DNA of 64,000 nt, taken from contig NC_059368.1 in assembly GCF_019703515.2 (NCBI RefSeq), positions 27,769,289-27,833,288 on the forward strand, written 5' to 3'. Position numbers and translations under genes: made by a program. Source of the stretch: Myxocyprinus asiaticus. Its lineage: Eukaryota; Chordata; Actinopteri; Cypriniformes; Catostomidae. The notes under the pieces were generated by a model, which was given only the letters and a program-made list of their open reading frames with translations, did not search any database and was not told where the DNA came from. This document shows positions 1 through 11,854 of this stretch, piece by piece (position 1 is the first letter of the stretch; each line of letters opens with the position of its first letter).

Positions 1-877
1 GGAAGTAGCCATTAGAAGATGGGTAAATTGTGGCCATGAAGGGATCCACATGGTCAGCAACAATACTCAAATAAGCTGTGGCATTCAAGCGATGATTGAT
101 TGGTATTAACGGGCCCAAAGTGTGCCAAGAAAACATTTCCCACACCATTACACCAGTACCACCAGCCTGGACTGTTGACACAAGGCAGGCTGTGTCCATG
201 GATTCATGGTGTTGGTGCCAAATTCTGACCCTGCTATCAGTGTGCCTCAGCAGAAATTGAGATTCATCAGACCAGGCTACATTTTTCCAGTCTTCAACTG
301 TCCAGTTTTGGTGAGCCTGTGCCCACTGCAGCCTCAGCTTTCTGTTCTTGGCTGACAGAAATGGAACCCGACGTGGTCTTCTGTTGTTGTAGCTCTTCTG
401 CCTCAAGGTTTGATGTGTTGTGCATTCTGAGATGCTATTGAGCTCACTACAATTGTACAGAGTGGTTATCTGAGTTACCATAGCCTTTCTGTCAGCTTGA
501 ACCAGTCTTGCCATTCTCCATTGACCTCTCTCATCAACAAGACGTTTCTCTCTGCAGAACTACCGCTCACTGGAAGTTTTTTTGTTTTTGGCACCATTCT
601 GAGTAAACTCTGAGAGTTGTACGTGAAAATCCCAGAAAATCAGCAGTTATAGGAATACTCAAACCAGCCTGTCTGGCATCAACAATTATGCCATGGTCGA
701 AATCACTGAGATCACATTTTTCCCCATCCTGATGGTTGATATGAAAATTAACTGAAGCTCCTGACCCATATCTGCATGATTTTATACATTGCACTGCTGC
801 CACATGATTGGCTGATTAGATAATCGCATGAATAAGTAGGTGTGCAAGTGTTCCTAATAAAGTGTTCGGTGAGTGTA
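1..877 (-). mobile_element. Tc1/mariner transposon, cut by window edge
   Basis: The minus strand encodes a Tc1/mariner-type transposase. From about 803 to 567 the product shows the N-terminal helix-turn-helix region (LSDFDHGIIVDARQAGLSI, then LGFSRTT). From about 537 to the window edge a second frame stays open and carries the catalytic-domain motif WSDESQF, followed by VMVWEMFSW. The second catalytic Asp and the Glu lie outside the window. The usual family start (ATG-GGG-AAA...) at about 730 is out of frame with the rest of the domain, which suggests a one-base deletion, and a second frame break lies near 570. The plus-strand motif TTCCTAATAAAGTG...GGTGAGTGTA at 850-877 looks like the terminal inverted repeat next to a TA target. 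The copy is probably dead. Family assignment is from motif recognition. Confidence 0.85.
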
Positions 878-959
878 TATTATTCATGACATGTATTAAA
901 TGTATTTAAAAATGATTCATGTTTGATTTGATGTGCTGAATTGTAATGTCATTTAATTC

Positions 960-1705
960 TAGGAGAGGGAGTAGTCATGGCTAAACTCCTAAACATTTGG
1001 TATCTCTGAAAAGCCCAGGGAGTCCTCCTAAGCAACACCAAAAGATTTACTACTGTGGCATGTATGGGCTAAGAGAAACTTAAATAACAAAAGTCTTATA
1101 CAAAATGAATTGCTGTGTCCCAGGAGGATCGTGACCTTTAAAGACTGATGTATATAAATTAATAAATAAAAGAAAGGAAAATAAAATTATATATTTGGAA
1201 AATAAGTGGAAATAAATGACTTGTACTGCAGATGGCAGTATAGCAGTGTAATGACATGGCCATCATACTCCTACAAGGAACTTCAGTCCCTCACTATGGG
1301 GGAAAACCCCCAGAAAAGCAGGATGAGATCACTGCCCACTCTGAAAGAAAGTTCTTTCCATTTGATTATGAAACAAAAAATGAAAAGATAATTTCCCTCC
1401 TGCTCTGGGTGCTTCCCACGAGACATTTATGTGCCCTTCAAGTGGAGTCAGAACATTCGTAATTACTAGTTCCGAGCACATTAATGACCAGGTGAAGTCG
1501 TATTACAAGTGGAATCTCAAAATAGAGCAGTTCAGGATGTAGTTCAAAAACTGAGAATTTGCATTTTTGAGCCATGGGTTCCATCTGGATTTTCCTATTG
1601 GTTTTTTATAATAGCAGTTTTGGATTTTTTAATAAAATAATGTGTGTAGTAAACATTACTTGAAGATACTTGTATGTTTTGTTCTACAACATACTTTATT
1701 CACAG
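960..1705. repeat. Dispersed repeat, copy A (partner at 29550-30260)
   Basis: This stretch aligns by eye, with small gaps, to 29550-30260 in the same orientation. Shared landmarks are ACATTTGGTATCT near 988, AAGCCCAGGGAGTCCT near 1010, CTCACTATGGGGGAAAA near 1290 and a T-rich end. No coding potential or terminal repeats are evident. It may be an uncharacterised repeat family or a small local duplication. Confidence 0.7.
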
Positions 1706-1856
1706 TCAAACCTCAAATTTGCATGTGGTATACAAATCAGATTCTTGAGAATGTTCTTAAACATTTTTTTTTTTTGGAAAATCAATTAAATATTGTATCA
1801 GTTATAAAAACTGCTTGTCATACAATGGCATAAAGACATGCTACGAATTACAGACA

Positions 1857-1885
1857 TGTGTGTGTGTGTGTGTGTGTGTTTGTGT
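1857..1885. repeat. (TG)n microsatellite
   Basis: Run of TG dinucleotides directly upstream of a LINE-like 3' tail. Confidence 0.9.
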
Positions 1886-1889
1886 GTTT

Positions 1890-2030
1890 TGTTGTTTTCT
1901 CTTTTGTGTATTTTTTGTATTGATATTTTATTGTACAGCACTTTTGTCAATAAGTGTTGCTTTTAATTGTGCTACTGTATAGAACTAAATGTGTCAAATG
2001 CATCTAGCACTCAAAGACAGCTGAACTATG
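1890..2030 (+). mobile_element. LINE 3'-end fragment (L2-like tail)
   Basis: The motif TTGTACAGCACTTTTGTCAA, followed by a short AATAAA-poor tail, is the kind of 3' end seen in fish L2-type LINEs. Related tails occur at 41310-41440, 54600-54710 and 56880-56955. Both this copy and the 41.3 kb copy are followed by AAAGACAGCTG, so they may belong to the duplicated segments described below. Confidence 0.5.
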
Positions 2031-2059
2031 CCCACTTGATCACACGGAAAGTTGGCACG

Positions 2060-3500
2060 TTGTTTCAGAGACTTCCGGTGATCTATAGGATTGGCAACAT
2101 TATGCTGACTCAATCACAAACGCAATCTCCAATCAGACATTTTTTACATCAGCTAATGTGTTCACCTTCCCTTGTGGTGGGACCGTAAGTTAGAAATAGC
2201 GTTTACATAATCAGTGATAAGCATGATTCAGAGGTTGCCTTTTTCCCTCTAACATTACATTTTTACTCCACTGATGGCTAGGTTTAGGTTTGGGTTTTGG
2301 GTTGGGGGGCAGGCAGTTCATTAGCTCTAAAGTTCTGCTCATTCTAAATCAGACACAGAGATAAAGTAGTGCGATTATATCAAGTTTATTTGAATGAATT
2401 AAATAAAAACCTGTACGAATAATATATATATATATTTTTAAAACATACGTTTTTTGGAGACCACACTTTTTTACTATAAATTCACCTTCCTGTCCAGTAG
2501 ATGGCGGTATGCATGAAGAATGTGAATCACAAAAAAACAAAACAAAAAAAAGTAGAAGAAGAAGAATGTGAAAGTGAAAGAGGAGATTGATAGTAAGAAA
2601 TTACTTAAATATTGATCTGTTTCGCACCCACACTCACATCATATTGCTTCTGAAGATATTGTTTTAACCACTGCCTTTATGTGCTTTTTGCACCCATTCA
2701 CTTGCATTGTGAGGACCTAAATTGCTAAGATATTCTTCTAAAAATATTTATTTGAGTACAGCAGAAGAAAGTAAGTCATATATATCTTGCATGGCTTGAG
2801 GGTGAGTAAATTATGAGAGAATTTTCAATTTTGGGTGAACTATTCATTTAAGGCTGCACGATAGATTTCATTAAGAATGAACTTGCAATATGGCCTTGTG
2901 TGATTACTAAACAGCAAAAGGCTGTGTTTTATAAAACAGTCTGCATTCAGCGCTTCAGTCACACACCCTCTTGCAAGTGTGTGCTGAGCAGCGCAACAAT
3001 ATTAGAAGATGTTTATCATATTCTAATTTAAATTGTCTTGCTCATCTTGCCAGCCAGCGAAAGATGCATTTCATGGGTCCCGGTTTCCTTCTTTCCCCCT
3101 CTGTGCAAAACTAGCAAAATGCCAAACCATATTTTACTTCCAAGCTGTATGAGTGTGTAAGAGGAAACTGCAGGTGCATTCCTAATTATCTTCAGGTTGG
3201 ACTTAGCAATAAGGGGACACTGGTGGACACTGGTGTCTCTTCTGTTTTTATTTTTATTTATTTTTTTATTTTTTTCGTTTTGTTTTTTTTTTCTGTAGCA
3301 TTTCACAGTTGATTTAAAGATGGCATTGCATGACTTGATCATGCTGTGGTTTGTGATGTGATGGTTATTCCTGGCTCTGAGACTCATCAGACTTGCAACA
3401 CTATATTCACTTCCGGAGGTAGTTTGAACAGAGGTAAAACTCTCGTAATTTCTAATTAAACAGGAGGACAGCAGAGAAGGCGCATTAATATAGAACAGTG
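2060..3500. other. No gene recognised; MITE-like sequence inside
   Basis: No credible coding exon was found. Positions 2618-2859 match 60690-60955 (shared CACCCACACTCAC-like start, CCATTCACTTGCATTGT, ATATTCTTCTAAAAAT, CAGAAGAAAG and GGTGAGTAAA). This is a common type of fish non-autonomous DNA transposon. At about 2855 the text GGCTGCACGATAGAT looks like the start of another repeat. Confidence 0.5.
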
Positions 3501-3899
3501 ATTAAAACTGACTGGAACTACCTGTGCATTTAACGTTTAAATGCATGCATTCCAGCCAGTCAGAATTGAGTATTCGAATAGACCATGGTATAATTAAAAA
3601 TAGTGCAGATGGAATTAGACCAATAAAAATGTTATGTTCAATTATATGGAAATAAATGCTATGTTGACTTCTAAAGCCACTTTTTGTATTGTCTACATGC
3701 TTTTGTCTGCTGCCACAATATACTGTATGTACATGTATGAATATTATTATTATATACTTTATCGTTATTTGGTGGCCATTCTTATAATATATGATACATG
3801 CAATTAACAAGCAATTTAATTACTTGACAGCCTTGGTTAAAATACAAGATTCATAATATAAAATAAGATTTTATTTCTTTAAAATTTTTGGTTACTACT

Positions 3900-4037
3900 T
3901 GTAACACAGACTCTGGAGAACAGAGGTTAAGATCCATATGTGGTTTAATAGTAAATGTGCAACTCATAAACAGACAGGCAGGGTAAATCGGCAGTAATGG
4001 AACAGCATAGGCAGATGAGAGACATAGTCATAAACAG
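3900..4037 (-). repeat. Truncated 3' LTR of the gypsy element
   Basis: It repeats the inner end of the 11263-11728 LTR with few changes and ends at the same TAAACAG, after which integrase-coding sequence begins at once. About 330 bp of LTR plus the region upstream of it has been lost. Confidence 0.9.
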
Positions 4038-4469
4038 TCCTAACAGCTCTTTGAAGGTGGACACGAGCATGTTCCCACACCTCTTCGCTCCGCCGAAGCC
4101 AGTCATTGATGGCCGGTACCTCTGTGGGTTCTCCAGACCAGGGGAACAGAGGGGGTTGAAATCCCAGCACACATTGAAAGGGAGTCATGCCTGTGGACGG
4201 CTTCTGAAGGGAGTTCTGAGCATACTCGGCCAAAAGCAGATAACGGCTCCAGTCAGCCTGGTTCTGGTGACAATACATTCTGAGAATTTTAAGTTTAAGT
4301 GCTCGGTCTGGTCATTTGATTGAGGGTGTTATCCTGAAGTGAGGCTGATGTTGATGTTGAGTTGTTGAAAGAACGCCTTCCAGACCCGGGATGTAAACTG
4401 AGGACCCCTGTCGGAGACGATGTCTTCAGGTAGTCCATAGAAGCGAAACACCTGATGCATAAGATGTTC
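4038..4469 (-). pseudogene. Gypsy integrase, C-terminal half
   Basis: It continues the integrase after the [23 protein letters not shown] (second catalytic Asp), then a stop inside the expected SGxHPQSNxQTE motif (catalytic Glu still readable), then [26 protein letters not shown]. It ends abruptly in the truncated LTR at 4037, with the chromodomain/tail region missing. Confidence 0.88.
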
Positions 4470-4799
4470 AAATCAAATCAAATCACTTTATTGTCACACA
4501 GCCATATACACAAGTGCAATGGTGTGTGAAATTCTTGGGTGCAGTTCCAATCAACATAGCAGTCGTGACAGTGATGAGACATATACCAATTTACAATAAC
4601 ATCAAATTAACACAACACAATTTAAACATCTGTTATACACATAATTACACTCAACAATATACAAATAATAACATACACTGTACAGTATACAATACACTGT
4701 TTTTGTTTTTTTGTTTTTTTTTTTTTTTTTTTTTACTATATAGATACACATTATTCAATAAAAATTAAAAATTAAAATATATATATATATATAAAAAAA

Positions 4800-4848
<49 letters not shown>

Positions 4849-7800
4849 ACAGTATTGTACTGTATTGACATTCAGGCTGTCGGTTGATAGTCAGTTGTTA
4901 AGAGAGACATAATATAATAATAATAATATAATTTATGACAGTTCGGTGTGAGATAAAAGAGTAATAAAGTGCAGGGCTGATGTATTTTGATCGTGGGAGA
5001 TCAAAAGTTCAAAAGTCTGATTGCTTGGGGGAAGAAGCTATCATGGAGTCGGCTGGTGCGGGTCCTGATGCTGCGATACCGCCTACCTGATGGTAGCAGT
5101 GAGAACAGCCCATGGCTCGGGTGGCTGGAGTCTCTGATGATCCTCCAAGCTTTTTTCACACACCGCCTTGTATATATTTCCTGGAGGGAGGGAAGCTCAC
5201 CTCCGATGATGTGTTTGGCAGTTCGCACCACCCTTTGCAGTGCTTTGCGGTTGTGGGCGGTGCTATTGCCGTACCAGGCGGAGATACAGCCAGTCAGGAT
5301 GCTCTCCACAGTGCAGGTGTAGAACCGTGTGAGGATGTGGCGGTTCATTCCAAACTTCCTCAGCCATCTCAGGAAGAAGAGGCGCTGATGAGCCTTCTTC
5401 ACAACGACTTCAGTGTGGACGGACCATGTGAGTTCCTCAGTGATGTGGACACCCAGGAACTTGAAGCTGCTGACTCTCTCCACTGGTGCTCCATTGATGG
5501 TTATGGGACTGTGTTCTCTGTCTTTTCTTCTGAAGTCCACCACAAGCTCCTTTGTCTTACTGACGTTGAGGGAGAGGTTGTGCTCCTGACACCAGTGTGT
5601 CAGAGTGTGCACCTCCTCTCTGTAGGCTGTTTCATCATTGTCAGTGATCAGACCTACCACCGTCGTGTCATCAGCAAACTTAATGATGGCATTGGAGCTA
5701 TGTGTTGCCACACAGTCATGTGTGTACAGGGAATACAGTAGTGGGCTGAGAACACAGCCCTGTGGGGCTCCAGTGTTGAGGATCAGTGATGAGGAGATGT
5801 TGCTGCCTATTCTAACCACCTGGCGTCTGCTTGACAGGAAGTCCAGGATCCAGCTGCACAGCGAGCTGTTTAAGCCCAGAGCCCGGAGTTTCTCATCTAG
5901 CTTGGAGGGCACTATGGTGTTGAATGCTGAGCTGTAGTCTACAAACAACATTCTCACATAAGTGTTCTTTTTTTCCAGGTGGGAGAGAGCAGTGTGTATT
6001 GTAGATGCAATGGCATCATCAGTGGAGCGGTTGTTGCGGTAAGCAAACTGCAGCAGTTCAAGATTGAGTGGCAAGACAGAGCAGATGTAATCTCTGATTA
6101 GTCTCTCAAAACATTTGCTGATGATGGGGGTCAGAGCAACAGGACGCCAGTCATTTAAACAAGTTATTTTTGATTGTTTTGGAACAGGCACAATGGTGGA
6201 TGTTTTAAAGCATGTGGGGACTACAGACAAAGAGAGGGAAAGGTTGAAAATGTCCGTAAAAACACCAGCCAGCTGGTTCGCGCACGCTCTGATGACGCGG
6301 CCCGGAATGCCGTCTGGGCCCGCGGCTTTGCGGATATTCACCCGTCGGAAGGATCGGGTTACATCCGCTACAGAGACAGAGAGTGAACTAACCTCTGTAG
6401 CTTCAGCCGCGAGAGCTCTCTCCGCGAGGGCGGTGTTATTTCCCTCGAAACAAGCATAAAAAGTATTTAGCTCATCCGGGAGAGAGGCAGTGGTGTTCAT
6501 GGCGGAGTTTTTATTCCCTTTAAAGTCCATGATGATGTTAATTCCCTGCCACGTGCTTCTAGAGTTGGTGGTGTTAAACTGTCCTTCAATCTTGCTCCTG
6601 TACTGGCGTTTTGCTGTTTTGATAGTTTTTCGGAAGGCATAACTGGCTTGTTTATGCTCCTCCGCGTTCCCGGAATTAAAAGCGGAGGTCCGCACATTAA
6701 GTGCCGCGCGAACATCGCTATTGATCCATGGCTTCTGATTCAGATAGATTCGTACAGTTCTGGTCGGAATCACTTCCTCTACGCATGTTCTGATGAAACA
6801 CATTACGCTATCAGCGTAAAGCTCGATGTCGTCATCAGAGGCGGACCGGAACATCTCCCAGTCCGTGTGATCAAAACAGTCTTGTAGCGTAGAGTCTGAT
6901 TGGTCCGACCAGCACTGGATCGTTCTGAGGGTGGGTGCTTCCTGTTTCAATTTCTGCCTGTAAGCGGGCAGAAGCAGAATGGAAGAGTGGTCCGATTTGC
7001 CAAATGGTGGGCGGGGGAGGGATTTGTAGCCATCCCGGAACGGAGAGTAGCAATGATCCAAAACCCGGTCCCCTCGTGTGTTGAAACTAATGTGCTGGTG
7101 ATATTTTGGTGCGACTGATTTTAAACTGGCTTTATTAAAGTCCCCGGTCACAATGAATGCGGCCTCAGAGTGTGCGGTTTCCTGCTCACTTATAATCCCA
7201 TACAGTTCCTTGAGTGCCCGGTCTGTGTCGGCTTGTGGGGGAATGTACACAGCAGTGATAATGACCGCTGTGAATTCCCTCAGTAGCCAGAATGGTCGAC
7301 ACAGAAGCATAAGAAATTCCAGATCAGGAGAACAGAAAGACTTGATGGAATGTACGTTCCTCTGATCACACCAGGATTTGTCGATCATAAAACATACACC
7401 ACCTCCTCTAGTTTTACCTGAGAGGTCTTTCGCTCTGTCCGCTCGGTGCATGGAGAACCCCGCGGGTTCAATGGCTGAGTCTGGAATCTCCGCAGACATC
7501 CAAGTTTCTGTTAGGCAGATAATGCAGCAGTCCCTCGTCTCTCATTGGAAAGAGATCCGCGCTTTCAGCTCGCAGAGCTTGTTATCCAGAGACTGAACAT
7601 TTGCCAGTAGAATAGTGGGTAGTGGGGGTCGATTTGCGCGGCGTCTTACTCTGATGAGAACGCCGGCTCTGTTTCCCCTTTTCCTCCTGTGTTTCCGCGG
7701 CCGTGCTGCCCAGACAAAGGGCTCTGCTTGCGTGTTTGTAAACAGCGGGTCGGCATTGAGGAATGTGAAATCCGGTTTTCGGTGTGAGATCGCTGAACCA

Positions 7801-7953
7801 ATGTCCAAAAGTGTTTGTCTGTCGTAGACAATAAGGCAGACAACATCCAAGACAAAAAACATAAGAATTGTAAACAAAACAAACAAAACATTGCTATGTT
7901 GTGTCGGAGCTCGCAATGCAGCAGCCATACTTGGCGCCATCTTGAGGTCCCTC
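4470..7953 (-). mobile_element. L2/Rex1-like LINE, nearly full length, nested in gypsy
   Basis: A 3484-bp insertion on the minus strand, flanked by an 8-bp target duplication (AGATGTTC at 4462-4469, ACATGTTC at 7954-7961). Its 5' end is GTGAGGGACCTCAAGATGG; its 3' end has a short tandem tail (GATTTGATTTGATTT on the minus strand). The 3' untranslated part (about 4470-5000) contains a poly-T run near 4698-4733 and TA microsatellites at 4777-4842. The tail repeat and protein order place it in the L2/CR1/Rex1 group; I cannot settle the exact clade without a tree. Confidence 0.92.
5001..7940 (-). pseudogene. LINE ORF: APE endonuclease plus reverse transcriptase, one stop
   Basis: One reading frame of about 980 codons from ATG at 7940 to the terminator at 5001, broken by a single in-frame TGA at 7542-7544. 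Residues 1-130 are the hydrophobic/basic leader (VYDRQTLLDIGSA, RKHRRKRGNRAGV). From about residue 120 comes the AP-type endonuclease (ILLANVQSLDNK; TGDFNKA near 265; GKSDHSSI near 315). The reverse transcriptase follows: [37 protein letters not shown] and the active site FADDTTVVGL near 755. It ends DSFFPQAIRLLN. It would nick the target and reverse-transcribe its own RNA there. Upstream plus-strand frames (such as 5112-5741) are antisense shadows. Confidence 0.93.
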
Positions 7954-7961
7954 ACATGTTC

Positions 7962-8215
7962 TGCAGTCTCGAAGGCTGTGGGAGCTTGGGCAGAGGGATT
8001 AATCAACATGACTTAGAGAATCGATCAATGACAGTAAGAATGACGGTGTTACCTTGAGAGACAAGGAGATCAGTGATGAAGTCGATGGCGATGTGAGACC
8101 TAGGATGATGGGGAATAGGCAAAGGTTGTAGGAGTCCTGCAGGAAGTTGCCTGGAGGATTTGTTTGCTGAACAGTTAGGACAGTTGTTGTCGTAGGCAAT
8201 GGTTTCTGCCTGCAT
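7962..8215 (-). pseudogene. Gypsy integrase, N-terminal half
   Basis: It shows the second Cys pair of the zinc-binding domain (CPNCSANK) and the first catalytic Asp in [20 protein letters not shown] followed by VIDRFSKSC. The domain is cut at 7961 by the LINE; the reading resumes at 4469. Confidence 0.88.
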
Positions 8216-8323
8216 GGTGTTCCACCAGAAATGGTTCCGAAGCAGTTGTAGTGTGGCTGCTATACCTGGGTGTCTGGAACTGGTGGTAGTATGGACCCAT
8301 TGTAAGGTCTTTTCCTGAAGGAG

Positions 8324-8975
8324 TCATGGAACGTAGGTTTTCTCAGAAGGGCTGTCAGGAGTAGTTGGGTCCTGAATCTGAGCTTGGGTGATCTCGGTCA
8401 TGATATCCCATTGAACCGGAGCCAAGATTAGAGACATGGGGATGATGGGTTCAGATGTCTGGTTCTGAGTGTCAGACTCAAACAAACGAGAGAGAGCATC
8501 GGCTTTGGAATTTTTGGAACCTGGACGGTAGGTAATGGTGAAACTGAATCGAGTAAAGAACAATGCCCACCTAGCCTGCCTAGGATTCAGTCTTTTAGCA
8601 AAGCGTAAATATTCGAGGTTTCGATGGTCCGGTTAACACAAGAAAAGGATGTCTCGCCCCCTCCAGCCAATGTCACCATTCCTCTAGATACGCTTTCATA
8701 GCCAGCAATTCTTGGTTACCCACATCGTAGTTTTGCTCAGCAGGAGATAGTTTATGGGAAAAGTATGCACAAGGGTAGAGTTTCGGAGGCGTTCCATGAC
8801 GTTGTGAGAGAATGGCTCCAATTCCCGTGTTAGAGGCATCCACCTCTACCGTGAAAGGAGTGTTGGGGTCAGGATGGTGCAGTATGGGAGCGGAGGTGAA
8901 GTGAGACTTCAGGTTCTTGAAGGCTTGGAGGGTCGTTGCAAACCAACACAGTTTGGGGCCCCCTCCCCTTAACAT
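8324..8975 (-). pseudogene. Gypsy RNase H and connection region
   Basis: The RNase H fold starts with [20 protein letters not shown] (first catalytic Asp) and continues with [21 protein letters not shown] second fragment at 8563-8324 carries [20 protein letters not shown], the typical RNase H end. A frameshift near 8670-8640 separates the two. Confidence 0.88.
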
Positions 8976-9017
8976 GGATGTCAGCGGGGCAGCAACTGAA
9001 CTGAAATTTTGGATAAA

Positions 9018-9905
9018 TCACCCGTAGAAGCTGGCGAACCCCAAGAAGCATTGCAACACCTTCATGGAAGTAGGTTGAGGCCAGTTTAGTACCGCATGTA
9101 CTTTGCTGTCATCCATGGAGACCCCCTCTGGGCTGATTACGTAGCCAAGGAAAGACACAGAGTTCTGATGGAACTCACACTTCTCGGCTTTGGCGTAGAG
9201 TTGGTGGTGGATCAGATGCTGAAGGACTGCTCGAACATGGGTGATGTGTTCTTCCAGAGAGTTTGAATAAATGAGGATATCGTCGATGTAGACAATAACC
9301 CACCAGTTAAGCATGTCTCTGAAGACATCATTAATGAATGACTGGAAGACCGAAGGACTGTTGACCAATCCGAAAGGCATGGCCATATATTTGTAGTGGC
9401 CACTGCTGGTGGAGAATGCTGTCTTCCATTTGTCCCCCTCACTGATGCGTATGAGGTTGTATGCACTGCGAAGGTCGAGCTTGATGAAGTATCTTGCGGT
9501 GTGTAACTGTTCAAGTGCTGCTGGGACCAGTGGTAAAGGATAATGGAACTTTACCATAATGTCATTGAGAGCATGGTAATTAACGCAAGGATGGTGCCCG
9601 CCATCCTTCTTGCCAATGAAGAAGAACCCGGCTGCCGCGGGTGAGGTGGATGGTCGGATGAAGCCCTTTGCCAGTTCTTCCTCAATATAGTTTTTCATAG
9701 CCTCAGTCTCGGGTTCAGACAAAGGAAAGATCCTTCCTTGTGGTAAAGTAGTGCCTGGCAACAGTTCAATAACACAATCACTGGAATGGTGAGGAGGAAG
9801 TTGAGAGGCTTTGGCCTTACTAAAGGCTTCAACGTGGTCATCATATTCAGAAGCACTGTAGGTTGAGCACTGAAGAGGGAACCTCCGTGACAGTAGTGGA
9901 ACCAA
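9018..9905 (-). pseudogene. Gypsy reverse transcriptase
   Basis: Reverse transcriptase fingers and palm, 295 residues. Visible motifs: [20 protein letters not shown], then the first catalytic region [15 protein letters not shown], then [11 protein letters not shown], and the active site [12 protein letters not shown] with both aspartates, followed by FLGYVIS and VLNWPQP. This stretch is uninterrupted, but frame breaks follow it near 9018. Confidence 0.92.
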
Positions 9906-10350
9906 TGGAAACAGGTGAAATGGGCTTTAGGCAGCTGGAGAAGCAACTTGAGTCCCACCGGGAAATCTGTCCTTCACGCCACGAGATTTGAGGATTGTGT
10001 TGTTGTAGCCATGGTAATCCAAGTATCACAGGGTTGTGAGGGGAATGAATGATATAGAGGCGTGTTCTTTCAGTGTGAATAGTGCCAACTTGGAGGGTGA
10101 TGTCCGTAGTGGTGAAGTGAACATGGCCAGTTCCCAGAGGGCATCCATCTAACGCTGCCACTGCCAAAGGAGATTCACAGGGGATTAGTGGTATCTCAAA
10201 CCTCTTGGCTAAGCCCTTATCAATAAAATTGCCTGCAGCACCAGAATCGATCATGGCTTGGGTGGTGATTATGTTCTGACAACCAGTTACAGTGACAGGT
10301 ACTTTAATACAGGAAGAAGTGAAAAGAGGGGTCAAGATGTCACTCACCAC
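9847..10350 (-). pseudogene. Gypsy aspartic protease region
   Basis: Retropepsin-like segment with the active-site motif MIDSGAAGNFID and a downstream VILGLPWLQQHNP, the usual flap/helix end of gypsy proteases. It lies between the Gag zinc knuckle and the reverse transcriptase; the frame changes near 9850-9900. Confidence 0.85.
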
Positions 10351-10359
10351 CGGTTTAGA

Positions 10360-11262
10360 TTATTGGACAGGCCGTAAGAGACAGGTTGCCCATAGATGTC
10401 CGGCCTGACCGCAGTATAAACACAGATGGAGCTTCATGCGGCGTTCTCGCTCCTCCGACTTCAGATGAGTGTGCCCAATCTGCATGGATTCAGTTCCAAC
10501 AGTACTGGATGTGATCTGTGAAGTGACAGTAGAGAAGTGGACTGGTCTTCGAGAGCGGATGAGATTATCAAGGCGAATGGCTATGTCGATAAACTGGCCC
10601 AGAGTTCTCCCTTCATCGTGGCATGCCAGCTCGGATTGCAGTTCCAGTTTGAGTCCCCTTCGAAAAAGCAACTTGAGTGTGTCCTCTACCCATACAGTCT
10701 GTGCGGCGAGAGTGCGGAATGTAAGCGCATACTCGGCAGCAGTGTCCTTCCCCTGTTGGAGTGAGAGTAACAGCTCACCAGAGTTCTTTCCTCCCTCGGG
10801 ATGCTCGAACACTTCTCGGAATCGCTGGAGAAAATCAAAGGTGTTGAACCTCGAACCCTCACAAGACAATATAGCGGTAGCCCAATCCAGATCCCTTATG
10901 ATTAATAAGGAGCAGACAAAAGCAATGCGACTGTCATCAGTGGGATATAGTGTGGATTGCTGCTTCACAAACATCGAACACCGCATCAGAAATCCCTTGC
11001 ACCTAGCTGATGTGCCATCAAACTTCTCTGGAAAAGCAAGATGTGGATTGGCGAAGGTGTTCAGAGAAGGAGGGTTATTCACCGGAATGGCAGTTGGTCT
11101 GATGCATGAATGCGGAGATTTTGAAAGAACTTTACTAATTCCTCCGTAGAAGCAGTCAGCCGGGTGAGTTGCTGTTGGTGGGCAGCCAACATATTAGCTT
11201 GAGCGAAAACCTCAGTAGAGAATTGCTGGAGCACCGTTGGATCTGTAGTGGGTGAAGTCTTC
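10360..11262 (-). pseudogene. Gypsy Gag (broken)
   Basis: Capsid/nucleocapsid protein of the gypsy element. The frame ending at 10360 starts at MNNPPSLNTF (11082), contains a retrotransposon-gag-like helical region (LLSLQQGKDTAAEYALTFR) and ends in a CCHC zinc knuckle, CLYCGQAGHLWATC, that would bind the packaged RNA. The N-terminal part lies in another frame from about 11260 to 11079 (FSTEVFAQANMLAAHQQQLT), so there is a frameshift near 11080. The long plus-strand frame at 10469-11149 is only its antisense shadow. Confidence 0.85.
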
Positions 11263-11728
11263 TGTAACACAGACTTCGGAGAACAGAGGTTAAGATCCAT
11301 ATGTGGTTTAATAGTAAATGTGCAACTCATAAACAGACAGGTAGGGTAAATCACCAGTTATGGAACAGCGTAGGAGATGAGAGACATAGTCATAAACAGG
11401 CAATGGTCAGGGCAGGCAGCAGACAATCACAGTAAGAGTCCAGGTAAACAATGTGTAAACAAGGCAGGCAGCAGAGTATCAAATGGTGGGTAACAGGCTG
11501 AAGTCGAACACAGGCAGGCAGTATAAACAGAGGTAAATGCTCAGAAATGTTAGCAGGAGCAAAACATCGCAATGATTATAGTTAGAACAGCGCTTAAATA
11601 TTCTATGAATTAGGGAACAGGTGTAAGTGTAATCAGTCCAGGTAGGCATGCTGAGAAGTGTAGTTCGAGGTGCCCTCGGGTGAGGGGACCTCTGGTGGTG
11701 AGCAGGAGGAGTCCTTGAGTTCGTGACA
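11263..11728 (-). repeat. 5' LTR of the gypsy element
   Basis: The 466-bp LTR begins TGTCACGAACTC and ends CTGTGTTACA on the minus strand. About 138 bp at its inner end is repeated at 3900-4037. TG...CA termini and the flanking CTACT repeat support the boundaries. I did not recognise a clear primer-binding site next to it. Confidence 0.9.
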
Positions 11729-11854
11729 CTACTTATGTCCCTACTTACTATAATTCTTTACTAAATTATGACATTACTCTAATTTTTTTTATGTGGAAAA
11801 TAGTAAAAATAAAGAATGAGGATTTGGCAAACCTTTGACTGCTAGTGTATAGTA

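Larger units (their letters stand above)
3900..11728 (-). mobile_element. Ty3/gypsy LTR retrotransposon with nested LINE
   Basis: The element reads on the minus strand. It is bounded on the plus strand by TGTAACACAG at 3900 and GTTCGTGACA ending at 11728, and flanked by the 5-bp target duplication CTACT (3895-3899 and 11729-11733). Gag, protease, reverse transcriptase, RNase H and integrase are recognisable in order from right to left, with frame breaks. The matching pre-insertion site is in the paralogous segment near 41934. The 3' end is damaged: integrase sequence runs straight into the inner end of the 3' LTR, so part of the integrase and most of that LTR are deleted. A LINE interrupts the integrase at 4470-7953. 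It cannot be autonomous. Confidence 0.93.

Noticed and set aside
5112..5741. 209-codon plus-strand open frame
   Set aside because: Antisense to the LINE reverse transcriptase at 5001-7940; no motif of its own.
10469..11149. 226-codon plus-strand open frame
   Set aside because: Antisense shadow of the gypsy Gag, whose minus strand carries the CCHC knuckle.
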